Origin: Pseudomonas sp. S04 | Lineage (GTDB): Bacteria; Pseudomonadota; Gammaproteobacteria; Pseudomonadales; Pseudomonadaceae | Assembly: GCF_009834545.1 (NCBI RefSeq) | Contig: NZ_CP019427.1 | Location: 5,949,001-6,013,000 of the forward strand | Direction: 5' to 3' | Length of the DNA stretch: 64,000 nucleotides | Shown: positions 18,784 through 27,814 of the stretch, one piece after another | Layout: the number at the start of each line of letters is the position of its first letter | Position numbering within the stretch: position 1 is the stretch's first letter | Notes under the pieces: generated by a model | Database searches by the model: none | The model's input: only the letters and a program-made list of their open reading frames with translations | Told to the model about the DNA's origin: nothing | Program-made: the position numbers and the translations under genes

Positions 18784-19644
18784 TCAGGCCTTGCCCGCCA
18801 GAATCGCCGCATAGCCCTCGCGATAAGTCGGATACCGGGGCTTCCAGCCCAACGCCTTCGCCCGCGCATTACTGCAACGCTTGCTGCCGGTACGCCGCAC
18901 GCTGGCGTCTTCGGCCCACTCCGTCACTCCCAGGTATTCGCGCAGCCACATCACCACCTCGGCCAACGGGGCGGGTGCATCGTCGACGCCAATGTAGCAA
19001 TCGTCCAGCGCCACACCCTGATGGTTGGCATCGAGCAGGAACGCCAGCAACCCAGCCGCATCGTCGGCGTGAATTCGGTTGCCATACAACGGCGGGTCCA
19101 CGGCCACACGATAGCCACGACGCACCTGAGTCAACAGCCACTCGCGGCCCGGACCGTAAATTCCGGTCAAGCGCACCACGCTGGCCGGGATGCCGCTGCC
19201 CAGTGCTATCTGCTCGGCCTCCAGCATCACCCGCCCGGAATACGCCGAAGCCTTGGCCGGAGCGGTTTCATCGACCCAACCACCGTCCTGCTGCTCGTAG
19301 ACACTGCTGCTGGAGACAAACAGCAAGCGCTCGGGCACTTGGCCGTAGTCGTCCAGCCAGCCCAGCACGTGCTGCAGGCCCTGCACATAGGCCGCGCGAT
19401 AGCCCGCCTCGTCGTGATCGGTGGCTGCCGCGCAATACACCAGGTAGTCCACAGCCCCGACGGGCCAGGTCTCTGGGCAATCTTCGTTGAACAGATCACC
19501 GGCGACCCCGATCACCCCAGCCGGCAGGTTGGCAATGCTGCGACGCAACCCATAGACCTGCCAGCCTTTTGCCAGCATTTGCTCAGCCAGACGGCCGCCG
19601 ACATCACCACAACCGGCGATCAATACACTAGGCGCGGACATCAA
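18784..19644 (-). CDS. NAD(P)-binding SDR/epimerase-like protein (YeeZ type)
   Basis: This 286-residue protein has an N-terminal Rossmann motif LIAGCGDVGGRLAEQ and the extended-SDR stretch FVSSSSVYEQQDG. It resembles the YeeZ-like NAD-dependent epimerase/dehydratase family. The SDR catalytic YxxxK is represented by YSGRVMLEAEQ, where the lysine is missing, so classical dehydrogenase activity is doubtful. The substrate is unknown. It is divergent from the exbB-exbD-tonB operon. Confidence 0.8.
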   Translation of the reverse strand: MMSAPSVLIAGCGDVGGRLAEQMLAKGWQVYGLRRSIANLPAGVIGVAGDLFNEDCPETWPVGAVDYLVYCAAATDHDEAGYRAAYVQGLQHVLGWLDDYGQVPERLLFVSSSSVYEQQDGGWVDETAPAKASAYSGRVMLEAEQIALGSGIPASVVRLTGIYGPGREWLLTQVRRGYRVAVDPPLYGNRIHADDAAGLLAFLLDANHQGVALDDCYIGVDDAPAPLAEVVMWLREYLGVTEWAEDASVRRTGSKRCSNARAKALGWKPRYPTYREGYAAILAGKA

Positions 19645-19829
19645 TTCACTCCCCTGATAAAGGCACAGACTAGCCTCGACAATGGACGAGCGGCTAGTAA
19701 TAGAAGAAAAAAAGAGACGCTATTACTTCTGTTAACAAGAATTAATTGCAATAATGCCCGCCACTTTGTTCTCGGCCCCACGAGGCCTGGAAGGACATTA
19801 ACCCTCTTTTTCTCTCAGGTCCGGCCAGC

Positions 19830-20837
19830 ATGACACGCAATCCACTCTCCGCTTCGCCAACCACACCCGTCCGCCCGTTGCGCGCCTTGAGCGCCGTAGC
19901 CGCACTGGTGTTCAGTCTCCTGCTGGCCCCCACCGCAGCGTTCGCCGATGAGCCAACCTCCGCCACTGCGCCAGCCGCAGCAGTAGCACCTGCACCGGCC
20001 GCCGACGCCGCCCATGGCAACGCCGACCACGCAGCGCCAACCGTGACGCCGGTCGCTACCGACCCGGCACTGGCTAGCGACGCACCTACCGCTGACGAGC
20101 CTGAAGTCCTGGAAGCCGACAACACCTTGGGCATGGCCCATGACCTGTCGCCGTGGGGCATGTACCAGAACGCCGACATTATCGTGAAGATCGTGATGAT
20201 CGGCCTGGCCATCGCCTCGGTCATCACCTGGACCATCTGGATCGCCAAGGGCTTCGAGCTGATGGCTGCCAAGCGTCGCCTGCGCAGTGAAATCACTCAC
20301 CTGAAAAAGGCCACCACCCTCAAGGAAGCCAGCGCTACCGCCACCAAGGCCGGGACCCTGGCCAACCTGCTGGTCCATGACGCCCTGGAAGAGATGCGCC
20401 TGTCGGCCAACAGCCGTGAAAAGGAAGGCATCAAGGAACGTGTCAGCTTCCGCCTGGAGCGCCTGGTCGCGGCCTGCGGTCGCAACATGAGCAATGGCAC
20501 CGGCGTGCTGGCCACCATCGGCTCCACCGCTCCCTTCGTCGGCCTGTTCGGCACCGTGTGGGGCATCATGAACAGCTTCATTGGCATCGCCAAGACCCAG
20601 ACCACCAACCTCGCCGTGGTCGCCCCCGGCATCGCCGAAGCCCTGCTGGCAACCGCGCTGGGCCTGGTGGCGGCGATTCCTGCCGTGGTCATCTACAACG
20701 TCTTCGCCCGCTCCATCGCCGGCTACAAGGCTCAGGTCTCCGACGCCTCCGCTGAAGTCCTGCTGCTGGTCAGCCGCGACCTCGATCACCTGCCAAGCGA
20801 GCGCTCCTCGCAGCCGCATATGGTCAAAGTAGGGTAA
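19830..20837 (+). CDS. exbB: TonB-system energiser ExbB
   Basis: This 335-residue inner-membrane protein is the proton channel subunit that powers TonB. The first 110 residues hold a signal-like segment and a long Ala/Pro/Asp-rich stretch (residues about 45-95). The MotA/TolQ/ExbB core with three membrane segments follows, including GTVWGIMNSFIGIAKTQTTN. The N-terminal extension makes it longer than the ~245-residue E. coli ExbB and is a feature reported for P. putida. exbD starts 6 bp downstream. Confidence 0.94.
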   Translation: MTRNPLSASPTTPVRPLRALSAVAALVFSLLLAPTAAFADEPTSATAPAAAVAPAPAADAAHGNADHAAPTVTPVATDPALASDAPTADEPEVLEADNTLGMAHDLSPWGMYQNADIIVKIVMIGLAIASVITWTIWIAKGFELMAAKRRLRSEITHLKKATTLKEASATATKAGTLANLLVHDALEEMRLSANSREKEGIKERVSFRLERLVAACGRNMSNGTGVLATIGSTAPFVGLFGTVWGIMNSFIGIAKTQTTNLAVVAPGIAEALLATALGLVAAIPAVVIYNVFARSIAGYKAQVSDASAEVLLLVSRDLDHLPSERSSQPHMVKVG

Positions 20838-20843
20838 TCAGCC

Positions 20844-21272
20844 ATGGGCTTGCATTTGAAGGAAGGCGCGAGCGACGACCTCGCCGAGAACCACGAAATC
20901 AACGTTACGCCGTTCATCGACGTAATGCTGGTGCTGTTGATCATCTTCATGGTGGCGGCCCCGCTGGCCACCGTGGACATCAAGGTTGACCTGCCCGCCT
21001 CCAGCGCCAAGCCGGCGCCGCGACCGGAGAAACCGGTGTTCCTCAGCGTCAAGGCCGACCAACGGCTGTACCTGGGCGAAGACGAAGTCAAGACCGAGAC
21101 CCTCGGCGCGACCCTCGATGCTCGCACCCAGGGCAAGAAGGACACCACCATCTTCTTCCAGGCCGACAAAGGCGTGGACTATGGCGACCTGATGCACGTA
21201 ATGGATGCCCTGCGGGCAGCCGGTTACCTGAAGGTCGGCCTGGTCGGACTTGAGACGGCAGCCAAAAAATGA
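20844..21272 (+). CDS. exbD: TonB-system protein ExbD
   Basis: This 142-residue protein has a short cytosolic N-terminus, one membrane segment (about residues 23-43) carrying the essential aspartate in VTPFIDVMLVLLIIFMV, and a periplasmic domain. It couples the proton gradient to TonB with ExbB. Its stop overlaps the tonB start (ATGA), so translation is coupled. Confidence 0.95.
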   Translation: MGLHLKEGASDDLAENHEINVTPFIDVMLVLLIIFMVAAPLATVDIKVDLPASSAKPAPRPEKPVFLSVKADQRLYLGEDEVKTETLGATLDARTQGKKDTTIFFQADKGVDYGDLMHVMDALRAAGYLKVGLVGLETAAKK

Positions 21273-22015
21273 TCACGACGCGCCAAAAGCTGACGCGTTA
21301 CAGCGCTAGCCTGGCGGTGGTGCTCGGCGTCCACGCGGTCGCGGTAATCCTCGCGCTCAACTGGAAGTCCTCGCCCCCCGTCACGCTGCCGCCGATGGCG
21401 ATGCTGGTCGAGTTGGCGCCTGTTCCGGCGCCACCGCAACCGGCACCGCCCAAGGTCGTAACGCCACCCCAACCGCCGACACCGGTAGAAGAACTGCCGC
21501 TGCCGAAACTGGCCGAAGCGCCAAAACCGACGATCTCGGTGCCCAAGCCAAAACCCAAGCCCAAGCCTCAGCCGCCTAAACCGGTAGAGAAAAAGCCTGA
21601 GCCGGTGAAGGAAAAACCTTCGGAAACGCCACCGTCCGAGGCCCAGCCAAGCAACGTACCGCCCGCCAAATCGGCACAGCCCAGCCCCGGCCCAACGGCA
21701 GCACAAAATGCCGCCAAGGCCAGTTGGCAAGGCACACTGCTGGCGCACCTGCAGAAGTACAAGAAGTACCCGCCGGGCGCCCAGGCACGCGGCAAGGAAG
21801 GCCTGAACCGCTTGCGGTTTGTGGTCGATGCCGAAGGCAAGGTGTTGTCCTATGAGCTGGTAGGACGCTCCGGCAACGCCGATCTGGACCGGGCCACCCT
21901 GGAAATGATCCGCCGCGCCCAGCCCCTGCCCAAGCCACCGGCCGATATGCTCAACAACGGCTCGATCGAAATCGTCGCACCGTTTGTGTACTCGCTGGAG
22001 AAGAAGCGCCGTTAA
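21269..22015 (+). CDS. tonB: Energy transducer TonB
   Basis: This 248-residue protein has an N-terminal membrane anchor (residues about 11-30), a long Pro/Lys-rich spacer with repeated KPKPKPKPQPPKP (residues about 60-135) that spans the periplasm, and a C-terminal TonB domain with YPPGAQARGKEG and DLDRATLEMIRRAQPLP. It delivers energy to outer-membrane iron-siderophore receptors. It is the last gene of exbB-exbD-tonB and ends at a GNRA-loop hairpin. Confidence 0.95.
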   Translation: MITTRQKLTRYSASLAVVLGVHAVAVILALNWKSSPPVTLPPMAMLVELAPVPAPPQPAPPKVVTPPQPPTPVEELPLPKLAEAPKPTISVPKPKPKPKPQPPKPVEKKPEPVKEKPSETPPSEAQPSNVPPAKSAQPSPGPTAAQNAAKASWQGTLLAHLQKYKKYPPGAQARGKEGLNRLRFVVDAEGKVLSYELVGRSGNADLDRATLEMIRRAQPLPKPPADMLNNGSIEIVAPFVYSLEKKRR

Positions 22016-22036
22016 GCAACACCATGCCCTACAAGG

Positions 22037-22056
22037 AAGGCACCGAAAGGTGCCTT
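22037..22056 (+). terminator. Hairpin after tonB
   Basis: AAGGCACC and GGTGCCTT pair around a GAAA tetraloop, 22 bp after the tonB stop. It marks the probable end of the exbB-exbD-tonB transcript, although the T-run is weak. Confidence 0.65.
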
Positions 22057-22176
22057 CTGCATATCCGGCAACGGCAAAGATGCATTGCCCAGTGTCACTC
22101 CACACACTCAGTCTGATAACGTGCGTCTATCGATTGCAGCCGGTATGCTTGGCCCGCAACTTCACGGACGCCCGCT

Positions 22177-23100
22177 ATGACCCTCACAGAATTACGCTAC
22201 ATCGTTACCCTCGCCCAAGAACAGCATTTCGGCCACGCGGCTGAACGCTGCCACGTCAGTCAGCCGACCCTGTCGGTGGGCGTGAAAAAGCTTGAAGACG
22301 AACTCGGTGTGCTGATTTTCGAGCGCAGCAAAAGCGCGGTGCGCCTGACTCCGGTCGGCGAAGGCATCGTCGCCCAGGCCCAGAAGGTCCTGGAGCAGGC
22401 CCAAGGCATCCGTGAACTGGCCCAGGCCGGCAAGAACCAGCTGACCGCGCCGCTCAAGGTCGGCGCGATCTACACCGTCGGCCCGTACCTGTTCCCGCAC
22501 CTGATTCCACAACTGCACCGGGTCGCCCCGCAGATGCCGTTGTACATCGAAGAGAACTTCACCCACGTGCTGCGCGACAAACTGCGCAACGGCGAGCTGG
22601 ACGCGATCATCATCGCCCTGCCGTTCAACGAAGCCGACGTGTTGACCCTGCAACTCTACGACGAGCCGTTCTACGTCCTGATGCCGGCCCAGCACCCCTG
22701 GACCCAGAAAGACACCATCGACGCCAGCCTGCTCAACGACAAGAGCCTGTTGCTGCTCGGTGAAGGTCACTGCTTCCGCGACCAGGTCCTCGAAGCCTGC
22801 CCGACCCTGGCCAAGGGCAACGACGGTGCCAAGCACACCACGGTCGAGTCCAGCTCGCTGGAAACCATCCGCCACATGGTGGCCTCGGGCTTGGGCATCT
22901 CGATCCTGCCGCTGTCGGCCGTCGACAGTCACCACTACGCCCCCGGCGTGATCGAAGTGCGCCCGCTGACCCCACCGGTGCCGTTCCGCACCGTGGCCAT
23001 CGCCTGGCGCGCCAGCTTCCCGCGGCCCAAAGCAATTGAAATCCTCGCCGACTCGATCCGTCTCTGCTCGGTGGCCAAGCCGGCCACGGCTGCGGGTTAA
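22177..23100 (+). CDS. oxyR: Hydrogen peroxide-sensing LysR regulator OxyR
   Basis: This 307-residue LysR regulator has the N-terminal winged helix (MTLTELRYIVTLAQEQHFGH) and the redox pair Cys199 and Cys208 in GEGHCFRDQVLEAC, in the same positions as in E. coli OxyR. Peroxide joins these into a disulfide and activates catalase and peroxidase genes. recG starts 9 bp after it, the conserved oxyR-recG pair in pseudomonads. Confidence 0.97.
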   Translation: MTLTELRYIVTLAQEQHFGHAAERCHVSQPTLSVGVKKLEDELGVLIFERSKSAVRLTPVGEGIVAQAQKVLEQAQGIRELAQAGKNQLTAPLKVGAIYTVGPYLFPHLIPQLHRVAPQMPLYIEENFTHVLRDKLRNGELDAIIIALPFNEADVLTLQLYDEPFYVLMPAQHPWTQKDTIDASLLNDKSLLLLGEGHCFRDQVLEACPTLAKGNDGAKHTTVESSSLETIRHMVASGLGISILPLSAVDSHHYAPGVIEVRPLTPPVPFRTVAIAWRASFPRPKAIEILADSIRLCSVAKPATAAG

Positions 23101-23109
23101 GCGTTCGCC

Positions 23110-25185
23110 ATGACGGAGCTGTCGCAAGTGTCGGTCACGGCACTCAAGGGTGTCGGCGAAGCCATGGCCGAAAAACTCGCCAAGGTCGGCCTGGAGAACC
23201 TCCAGGACGTACTGTTCCACCTGCCGCTGCGCTACCAAGACCGCACCCGGGTGGTGCCCATCGGTCATTTGCGGCCGGGGCAGGATGCTGTGATCGAAGG
23301 CACCGTCAGCGGCGCCGACGTGGTCATGGGCCGGCGCCGCAGCCTGGTAGTACGCCTGCAGGACGGCACCGGCGGCTTGAGCCTGCGTTTCTACCATTTC
23401 AGCAACGCGCAAAAGGAAGGCCTGAAACGTGGCACCCGCGTGCGCTGCTACGGCGAAGCACGGCCCGGTGCATCGGGCCTGGAGATCTACCACCCGGAGT
23501 ACCGCGCCATCACCGGCGACGAACCGCCGCCGGTAGATGAAACCCTGACCCCGGTCTACCCGCTCACCGAAGGCCTGACCCAACAGCGTTTGCGCCAACT
23601 GTGCCAGCAAACCCTGACCCTGCTCGGCCCCAGCAGCCTGCCGGACTGGTTGCCCAGCGAACTGGCGCGTGACTACCAACTGGCGCCGCTGGACGACGCA
23701 ATCCGCTACCTGCATCACCCACCCGCCGATGCCGATGTCGACGAACTCGCCCTGGGCCACCACTGGGCGCAACATCGCCTGGCATTCGAAGAGTTGCTGA
23801 CCCATCAGTTGTCGCAACAACGCCTGCGCGAAAGCATGCGTTCGCTACGCGCGCCGGCCATGCCCAAAGCCAGCCGATTGCCGGCCCAATACCTGGCCAA
23901 CCTGGGCTTCCCGCCGACCGGCGCGCAGCAACGGGTGGGCAATGAAATCGCCTACGACATGAGCCAGCACGAACCCATGCTGCGGCTGATCCAGGGCGAT
24001 GTCGGCGCCGGCAAGACCGTAGTCGCCGCCCTCGCCGCCCTGCAAGCGCTGGAAGCTGGCTACCAGGTGGCATTGATGGCGCCCACCGAGATTCTCGCCG
24101 AACAACACTTCATCACCTTCAAGCGCTGGCTCGAGCCCCTGGGCCTGGAAGTCGCCTGGCTGGCCGGCAAGCTCAAGGGCAAGAACCGTGTCGCCGCCCT
24201 CGAACAGATCGCCAGCGGCACGCCAATGGTGGTCGGCACCCACGCACTGTTTCAGGATGAAGTGCAGTTCAAGAACCTGGCGCTGGTGATCATCGACGAA
24301 CAGCACCGCTTCGGCGTCCAGCAACGCCTCGCGCTGCGCCAGAAAGGCGTGGGCGGGCGGATGTGTCCACACCAGTTGATCATGACCGCCACGCCGATTC
24401 CACGCACCCTGGCCATGAGCGCCTACGCCGACCTCGACACCTCGATCCTCGATGAACTGCCGCCCGGGCGCACCCCGGTCAATACCGTGCTGGTCACCGA
24501 CACGCGCCGCGTCGAAGTCATCGAGCGCGTGCGCGGGGCTTGTGCCGAAGGGCGCCAGGCGTATTGGGTGTGCACCCTGATCGAGGAGTCGGAAGAACTC
24601 ACCTGCCAGGCCGCCGAGACCACCTTTGCCGACCTCACCGCCGCCCTCGGCGAATTGAAGGTGGGGCTGATCCACGGCCGCATGAAGCCTGCGGAAAAGG
24701 CCGCGGTGATGGCCGAGTTCAAGGCCGGGGCCCTGCAACTGCTGGTGGCCACCACGGTGATCGAAGTCGGGGTCGACGTGCCCAATGCCAGCTTGATGAT
24801 CATCGAAAACCCGGAGCGCCTGGGCCTGGCGCAATTGCACCAACTGCGTGGCCGGGTGGGCCGAGGCAGCGCCGCCAGCCACTGTGTGCTGCTCTACCAT
24901 CCACCGCTGTCGCAGATCGGCCGGCAACGCCTGGGCATCATGCGCGAAACCAACGACGGATTTGTAATCGCCGAAAAGGACCTTGAGCTGCGCGGCCCCG
25001 GCGAAATGCTTGGCACTCGCCAGACCGGCCTGCTGCAATTCAAGGTCGCCGACCTGATGCGCGACGCCGACCTGTTACCCGCGGTGCGCGACGCGGCCCA
25101 GGCGCTGCTGGAACGTTGGCCGCACCATGTCAGCCCGTTGCTGGATCGCTGGCTACGCCATGGTCAACAATACGGCCAGGTGTAA
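23110..25185 (+). CDS. recG: ATP-dependent DNA helicase RecG
   Basis: This 691-residue superfamily-2 helicase regresses stalled replication forks and branch-migrates Holliday junctions. The N-terminal wedge/OB domain is followed by helicase motifs: Walker A GDVGAGKT near residue 296, IIDEQHRFG and TATPIPRT. The C-terminal helicase part includes QLRGRVGRG. It is encoded directly downstream of oxyR and upstream of an HDOD protein gene. Confidence 0.97.
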   Translation: MTELSQVSVTALKGVGEAMAEKLAKVGLENLQDVLFHLPLRYQDRTRVVPIGHLRPGQDAVIEGTVSGADVVMGRRRSLVVRLQDGTGGLSLRFYHFSNAQKEGLKRGTRVRCYGEARPGASGLEIYHPEYRAITGDEPPPVDETLTPVYPLTEGLTQQRLRQLCQQTLTLLGPSSLPDWLPSELARDYQLAPLDDAIRYLHHPPADADVDELALGHHWAQHRLAFEELLTHQLSQQRLRESMRSLRAPAMPKASRLPAQYLANLGFPPTGAQQRVGNEIAYDMSQHEPMLRLIQGDVGAGKTVVAALAALQALEAGYQVALMAPTEILAEQHFITFKRWLEPLGLEVAWLAGKLKGKNRVAALEQIASGTPMVVGTHALFQDEVQFKNLALVIIDEQHRFGVQQRLALRQKGVGGRMCPHQLIMTATPIPRTLAMSAYADLDTSILDELPPGRTPVNTVLVTDTRRVEVIERVRGACAEGRQAYWVCTLIEESEELTCQAAETTFADLTAALGELKVGLIHGRMKPAEKAAVMAEFKAGALQLLVATTVIEVGVDVPNASLMIIENPERLGLAQLHQLRGRVGRGSAASHCVLLYHPPLSQIGRQRLGIMRETNDGFVIAEKDLELRGPGEMLGTRQTGLLQFKVADLMRDADLLPAVRDAAQALLERWPHHVSPLLDRWLRHGQQYGQV

Positions 25186-25262
25186 CGTGTCGCCTGGCTT
25201 GGCCAGCAAGGGCACCCGCAAGCTGGTTATACTCTCGAAATTGTAGGGATCGGATCCAGACC

Positions 25263-26663
25263 ATGACTGAAGTTGCTCTCGCTGGCGAAACCCCGCACAC
25301 GCCGTCGGTTATCCGGCTATTGCTCGGCAAGCTAGGCATCGGCTACACCGAAGTGCTTGAACATCCAGGCCTGAATGCCGAGCGCAAGGTCCAGGCAGTG
25401 CTGCTCGACGACGCCATCGGTGCGCTCATGGTGCTGTTCCCGCAGAGCCAGTTGCTGGACCTCAATCGCCTGGCCGAACTCACCGGTCGCCGCCTCACCG
25501 CAGTGCCGCAGGACCGCCTGGAGCGCATGCTCGGCAAGCACAACCTGAGCCTGCTGCCCGGCCTGCCGGCCCTCACCAGCTCTCCGTGCCTGTACGAACA
25601 AAGCCTGCTCGACCAGCCACTGCTGCTGATCAATTCCGGCGAGCCAGGCATGCTCCTGGAAATCCGCGGCGAAGACTTCAAGAGCATGCTCACCCAGGCC
25701 AGCGCCGCAAATTTTGGCGAGCCGCTGAGCCGCATCCGGCCGAACCTCGACCGCCCGGGAGATGACCGCGAGGAAATCACCCAGGCCGTCCAGGCCTTCA
25801 CCGCGCGCCGCATCCAGCAACGCCTGGAAGCGACCATCGAGATTCCACCCCTGGCCGGTTCCGCACAGAAAATCATCAAACTGCGGGTCGACCCCAATGC
25901 CACCATCGACGACATCACCGGCGTCGTCGAAACCGATCCGGCACTCGCCGCCCAGGTCGTGAGCTGGGCGGCATCGCCGTACTACGCGTCACCGGGCAAG
26001 ATCCGCTCGGTGGAAGACGCAATTGTCCGCGTACTGGGCTTTGACCTGGTGATCAACCTGGCGCTGGGCCTGGCCCTGGGGAAAACCCTGAGCCTGCCCA
26101 AGGATCACCCACAACAGGCCACGCCGTACTGGCAGCAGTCGATCTACACCGCCGCCGTCATCGAAGGCCTGACCCGGGCCATGCCGCGGGCCCAACGCCC
26201 GGAAGCCGGCCTGACCTACCTGGCGGGCCTGCTGCACAACTTTGGCTACCTGCTGTTGGCCCATGTCTTCCCGCCACACTTCTCGCTGATCTGCCGTCAC
26301 CTGGAGGTCAACCCGCACCTGTGCCACACCTATATCGAGCAGCATTTGCTGGGGATCAGCCGGGAACAGATCGGCGCCTGGCTGATGCGCCACTGGGACA
26401 TGCCCGACGAACTGGCCACCGCCCTGCGCTTCCAGCACGACCCAAGCTACGACGGCGAATTCGCCGAGTATGCCAACCTGGTGTGCCTGGCCGTACGCCT
26501 GCTACGCAGCCGAGGCGTCGGTTCCGGCCCGGACACCAACATCCCCGACGCCCTGCTCGAGCGCCTGGGCCTGACCCGCGACAAAGCCGAGGAAGCGGTC
26601 AGCAAGGTGCTGGATGCCGAAGTGCTGTTGCGCGAACTGGCGTCGCAGTTCTCCCACACCTAG
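25263..26663 (+). CDS. YbaK-like / HDOD fusion protein
   Basis: The ATG at 25263 gives 466 residues. Residues about 15-155 resemble the YbaK/prolyl-tRNA-deacylase fold, and about 190-400 form an HDOD domain, with VDPNATIDDITGVVETDPALAAQVVSWAASPYY and TYLAGLLHNFGYLLLAHVFP. HDOD proteins are HD-related, lack the full HD metal site and act in signalling. Pseudomonads carry such two-domain proteins downstream of recG, as in PAO1. What the YbaK part binds is unknown; it may be non-enzymatic. Confidence 0.85.
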   Translation: MTEVALAGETPHTPSVIRLLLGKLGIGYTEVLEHPGLNAERKVQAVLLDDAIGALMVLFPQSQLLDLNRLAELTGRRLTAVPQDRLERMLGKHNLSLLPGLPALTSSPCLYEQSLLDQPLLLINSGEPGMLLEIRGEDFKSMLTQASAANFGEPLSRIRPNLDRPGDDREEITQAVQAFTARRIQQRLEATIEIPPLAGSAQKIIKLRVDPNATIDDITGVVETDPALAAQVVSWAASPYYASPGKIRSVEDAIVRVLGFDLVINLALGLALGKTLSLPKDHPQQATPYWQQSIYTAAVIEGLTRAMPRAQRPEAGLTYLAGLLHNFGYLLLAHVFPPHFSLICRHLEVNPHLCHTYIEQHLLGISREQIGAWLMRHWDMPDELATALRFQHDPSYDGEFAEYANLVCLAVRLLRSRGVGSGPDTNIPDALLERLGLTRDKAEEAVSKVLDAEVLLRELASQFSHT

Positions 26664-26693
26664 GCACTACGCTGCCCGGCGCCAGCGTCGGCC

Positions 26694-27077
26694 TCACGCC
26701 TTAGGCTTGGCCTTGCGCGGCTTCAGATACTTGGTCAGCCCCTGGAACCACATCACCAGCGCCGGGTTGCCCTTGATCTGGATCGACTTGTCCTGGATCC
26801 CGGTCATGAATGCCAGTTGCTTGTTCTTCGCCTGCATCGTGGCGAAACCGTAGGCTGCGTCCTTGAAAGCGATGGCGAAGGCCGGCTCGGCATACAGCCC
26901 GGACTTGCTGGTGATGCGCTGGTCTTTGACCACGAAATGCCGTGCCACCTTGCCGTCCTGCGTCTGCAACTGGAACACCAGGTCCTTGTCGGCCAACTGC
27001 TGCTGAAAAGCCGGGTTGGTCCGGCTGGCCTTGCGCATCAGCAAGCCCAGCATCCACAGGAGAAAACGAAATTTCAT
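26694..27077 (-). CDS. SCP2-like sterol-carrier domain protein
   Basis: The start at 27077 (MKFRFLLWMLGLLMRKASR) gives 127 residues; a TTG two codons upstream is also possible. It begins with a hydrophobic, amphipathic N-terminus, followed by a compact domain with LQTQDGKVARHFVV and AAYGFATMQAKNKQLAFMTG, resembling SCP2/UbiJ-like lipid-binding proteins. Such proteins bind lipids or help ubiquinone assembly. The role here is unknown. It is convergent with the HDOD gene. Confidence 0.65.
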   Translation of the reverse strand: MKFRFLLWMLGLLMRKASRTNPAFQQQLADKDLVFQLQTQDGKVARHFVVKDQRITSKSGLYAEPAFAIAFKDAAYGFATMQAKNKQLAFMTGIQDKSIQIKGNPALVMWFQGLTKYLKPRKAKPKA

Positions 27078-27272
27078 GCTCAAGCCCCAGAAGAAAAAAG
27101 TGAACGCCGGGGCAGTTTAACGAGTTCAAACTGGAACGCCACTGTTACCTATCGTTGTCGGGAGATGAGCTGCTTTTTACGTAAGATGACTACCAAGTCA
27201 CCATAACCGATTCAAACCAAAGACCTCCGCTGGCCGGTTTTTTCCCGCAGCCAGCCCAAGTCAGCGGCCACA

Positions 27273-27310
27273 AAAAATGGGCACCCAACCTGATTGGCGT
27301 GCCCATTTTT
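27273..27310. terminator. Terminator downstream of hupA
   Basis: AAAAATGGGCAC and GTGCCCATTTTT are exact complements, with an inner CCAA/TTGG pair. It lies 40 bp past the HU stop codon on the minus strand and has A/T runs for termination in both directions. Confidence 0.85.
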
Positions 27311-27349
27311 CGATCCAGCTCACCCGTTATACGGGAGGGTGGTCGGGGA

Positions 27350-27625
27350 TTACGGATTAACGCTGTCTTTCAACGATTTGCCTGGCTTGAACGCAACGGT
27401 GTTGCTGGCCTTGATTTTCACTGGCTCACCGGTCTGTGGGTTTTTGCCGGTGCGGGCACCACGGTGGCGCTGCAGGAAAGTGCCGAACCCTACCAGGGTG
27501 ACGCTGTCCTTGCGGTGCAGTGCGCCGGTGATCTCTTCAAGAACGGCGTTGAGAACGCGGTTGGCCTGCTCTTTGGTGAGATCAGCTTTTTCGGCGATTG
27601 CGGCGGCGAGTTCTGGTTTACGCAT
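27350..27625 (-). CDS. hupA: DNA-binding protein HU (alpha-type)
   Basis: This 91-residue histone-like protein starts MRKPELAAAIAEKADLTKEQ and has the HU arm motif RTGKNPQTGEPVKIKASN. It bends and packages DNA as a dimer. The P. aeruginosa and P. putida genes at this place between recG/HDOD and rubredoxin reductase are HU-family, and I use hupA from memory of the P. putida naming, so the paralogue name is less certain than the family. Confidence 0.9.
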   Translation of the reverse strand: MRKPELAAAIAEKADLTKEQANRVLNAVLEEITGALHRKDSVTLVGFGTFLQRHRGARTGKNPQTGEPVKIKASNTVAFKPGKSLKDSVNP

Positions 27626-27814
27626 GAGTGAAGCCTCTTTGACGGTTTTTTGTTGTTATGTCCGTGCTGTTCTTCCGGAACAGCGCCCAAGGCGCCGCAG
27701 GCTCTACTCTGCGGCAGACGGGTGTGAGGATGGCACGCGGATACGGGCTACGCCAGTCTCGACGCGACCTTTGTAGGGGTTAAAGCGGGGTGATTCCGAC
27801 AGAACGACCTGTAT

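Noticed and set aside
19735..19765. Possible Fur box (AATTAATTGCAATAATG) before exbB
   Set aside because: It matches the 19-bp Fur consensus poorly; iron control of this operon is plausible from biology, but I cannot support the site.
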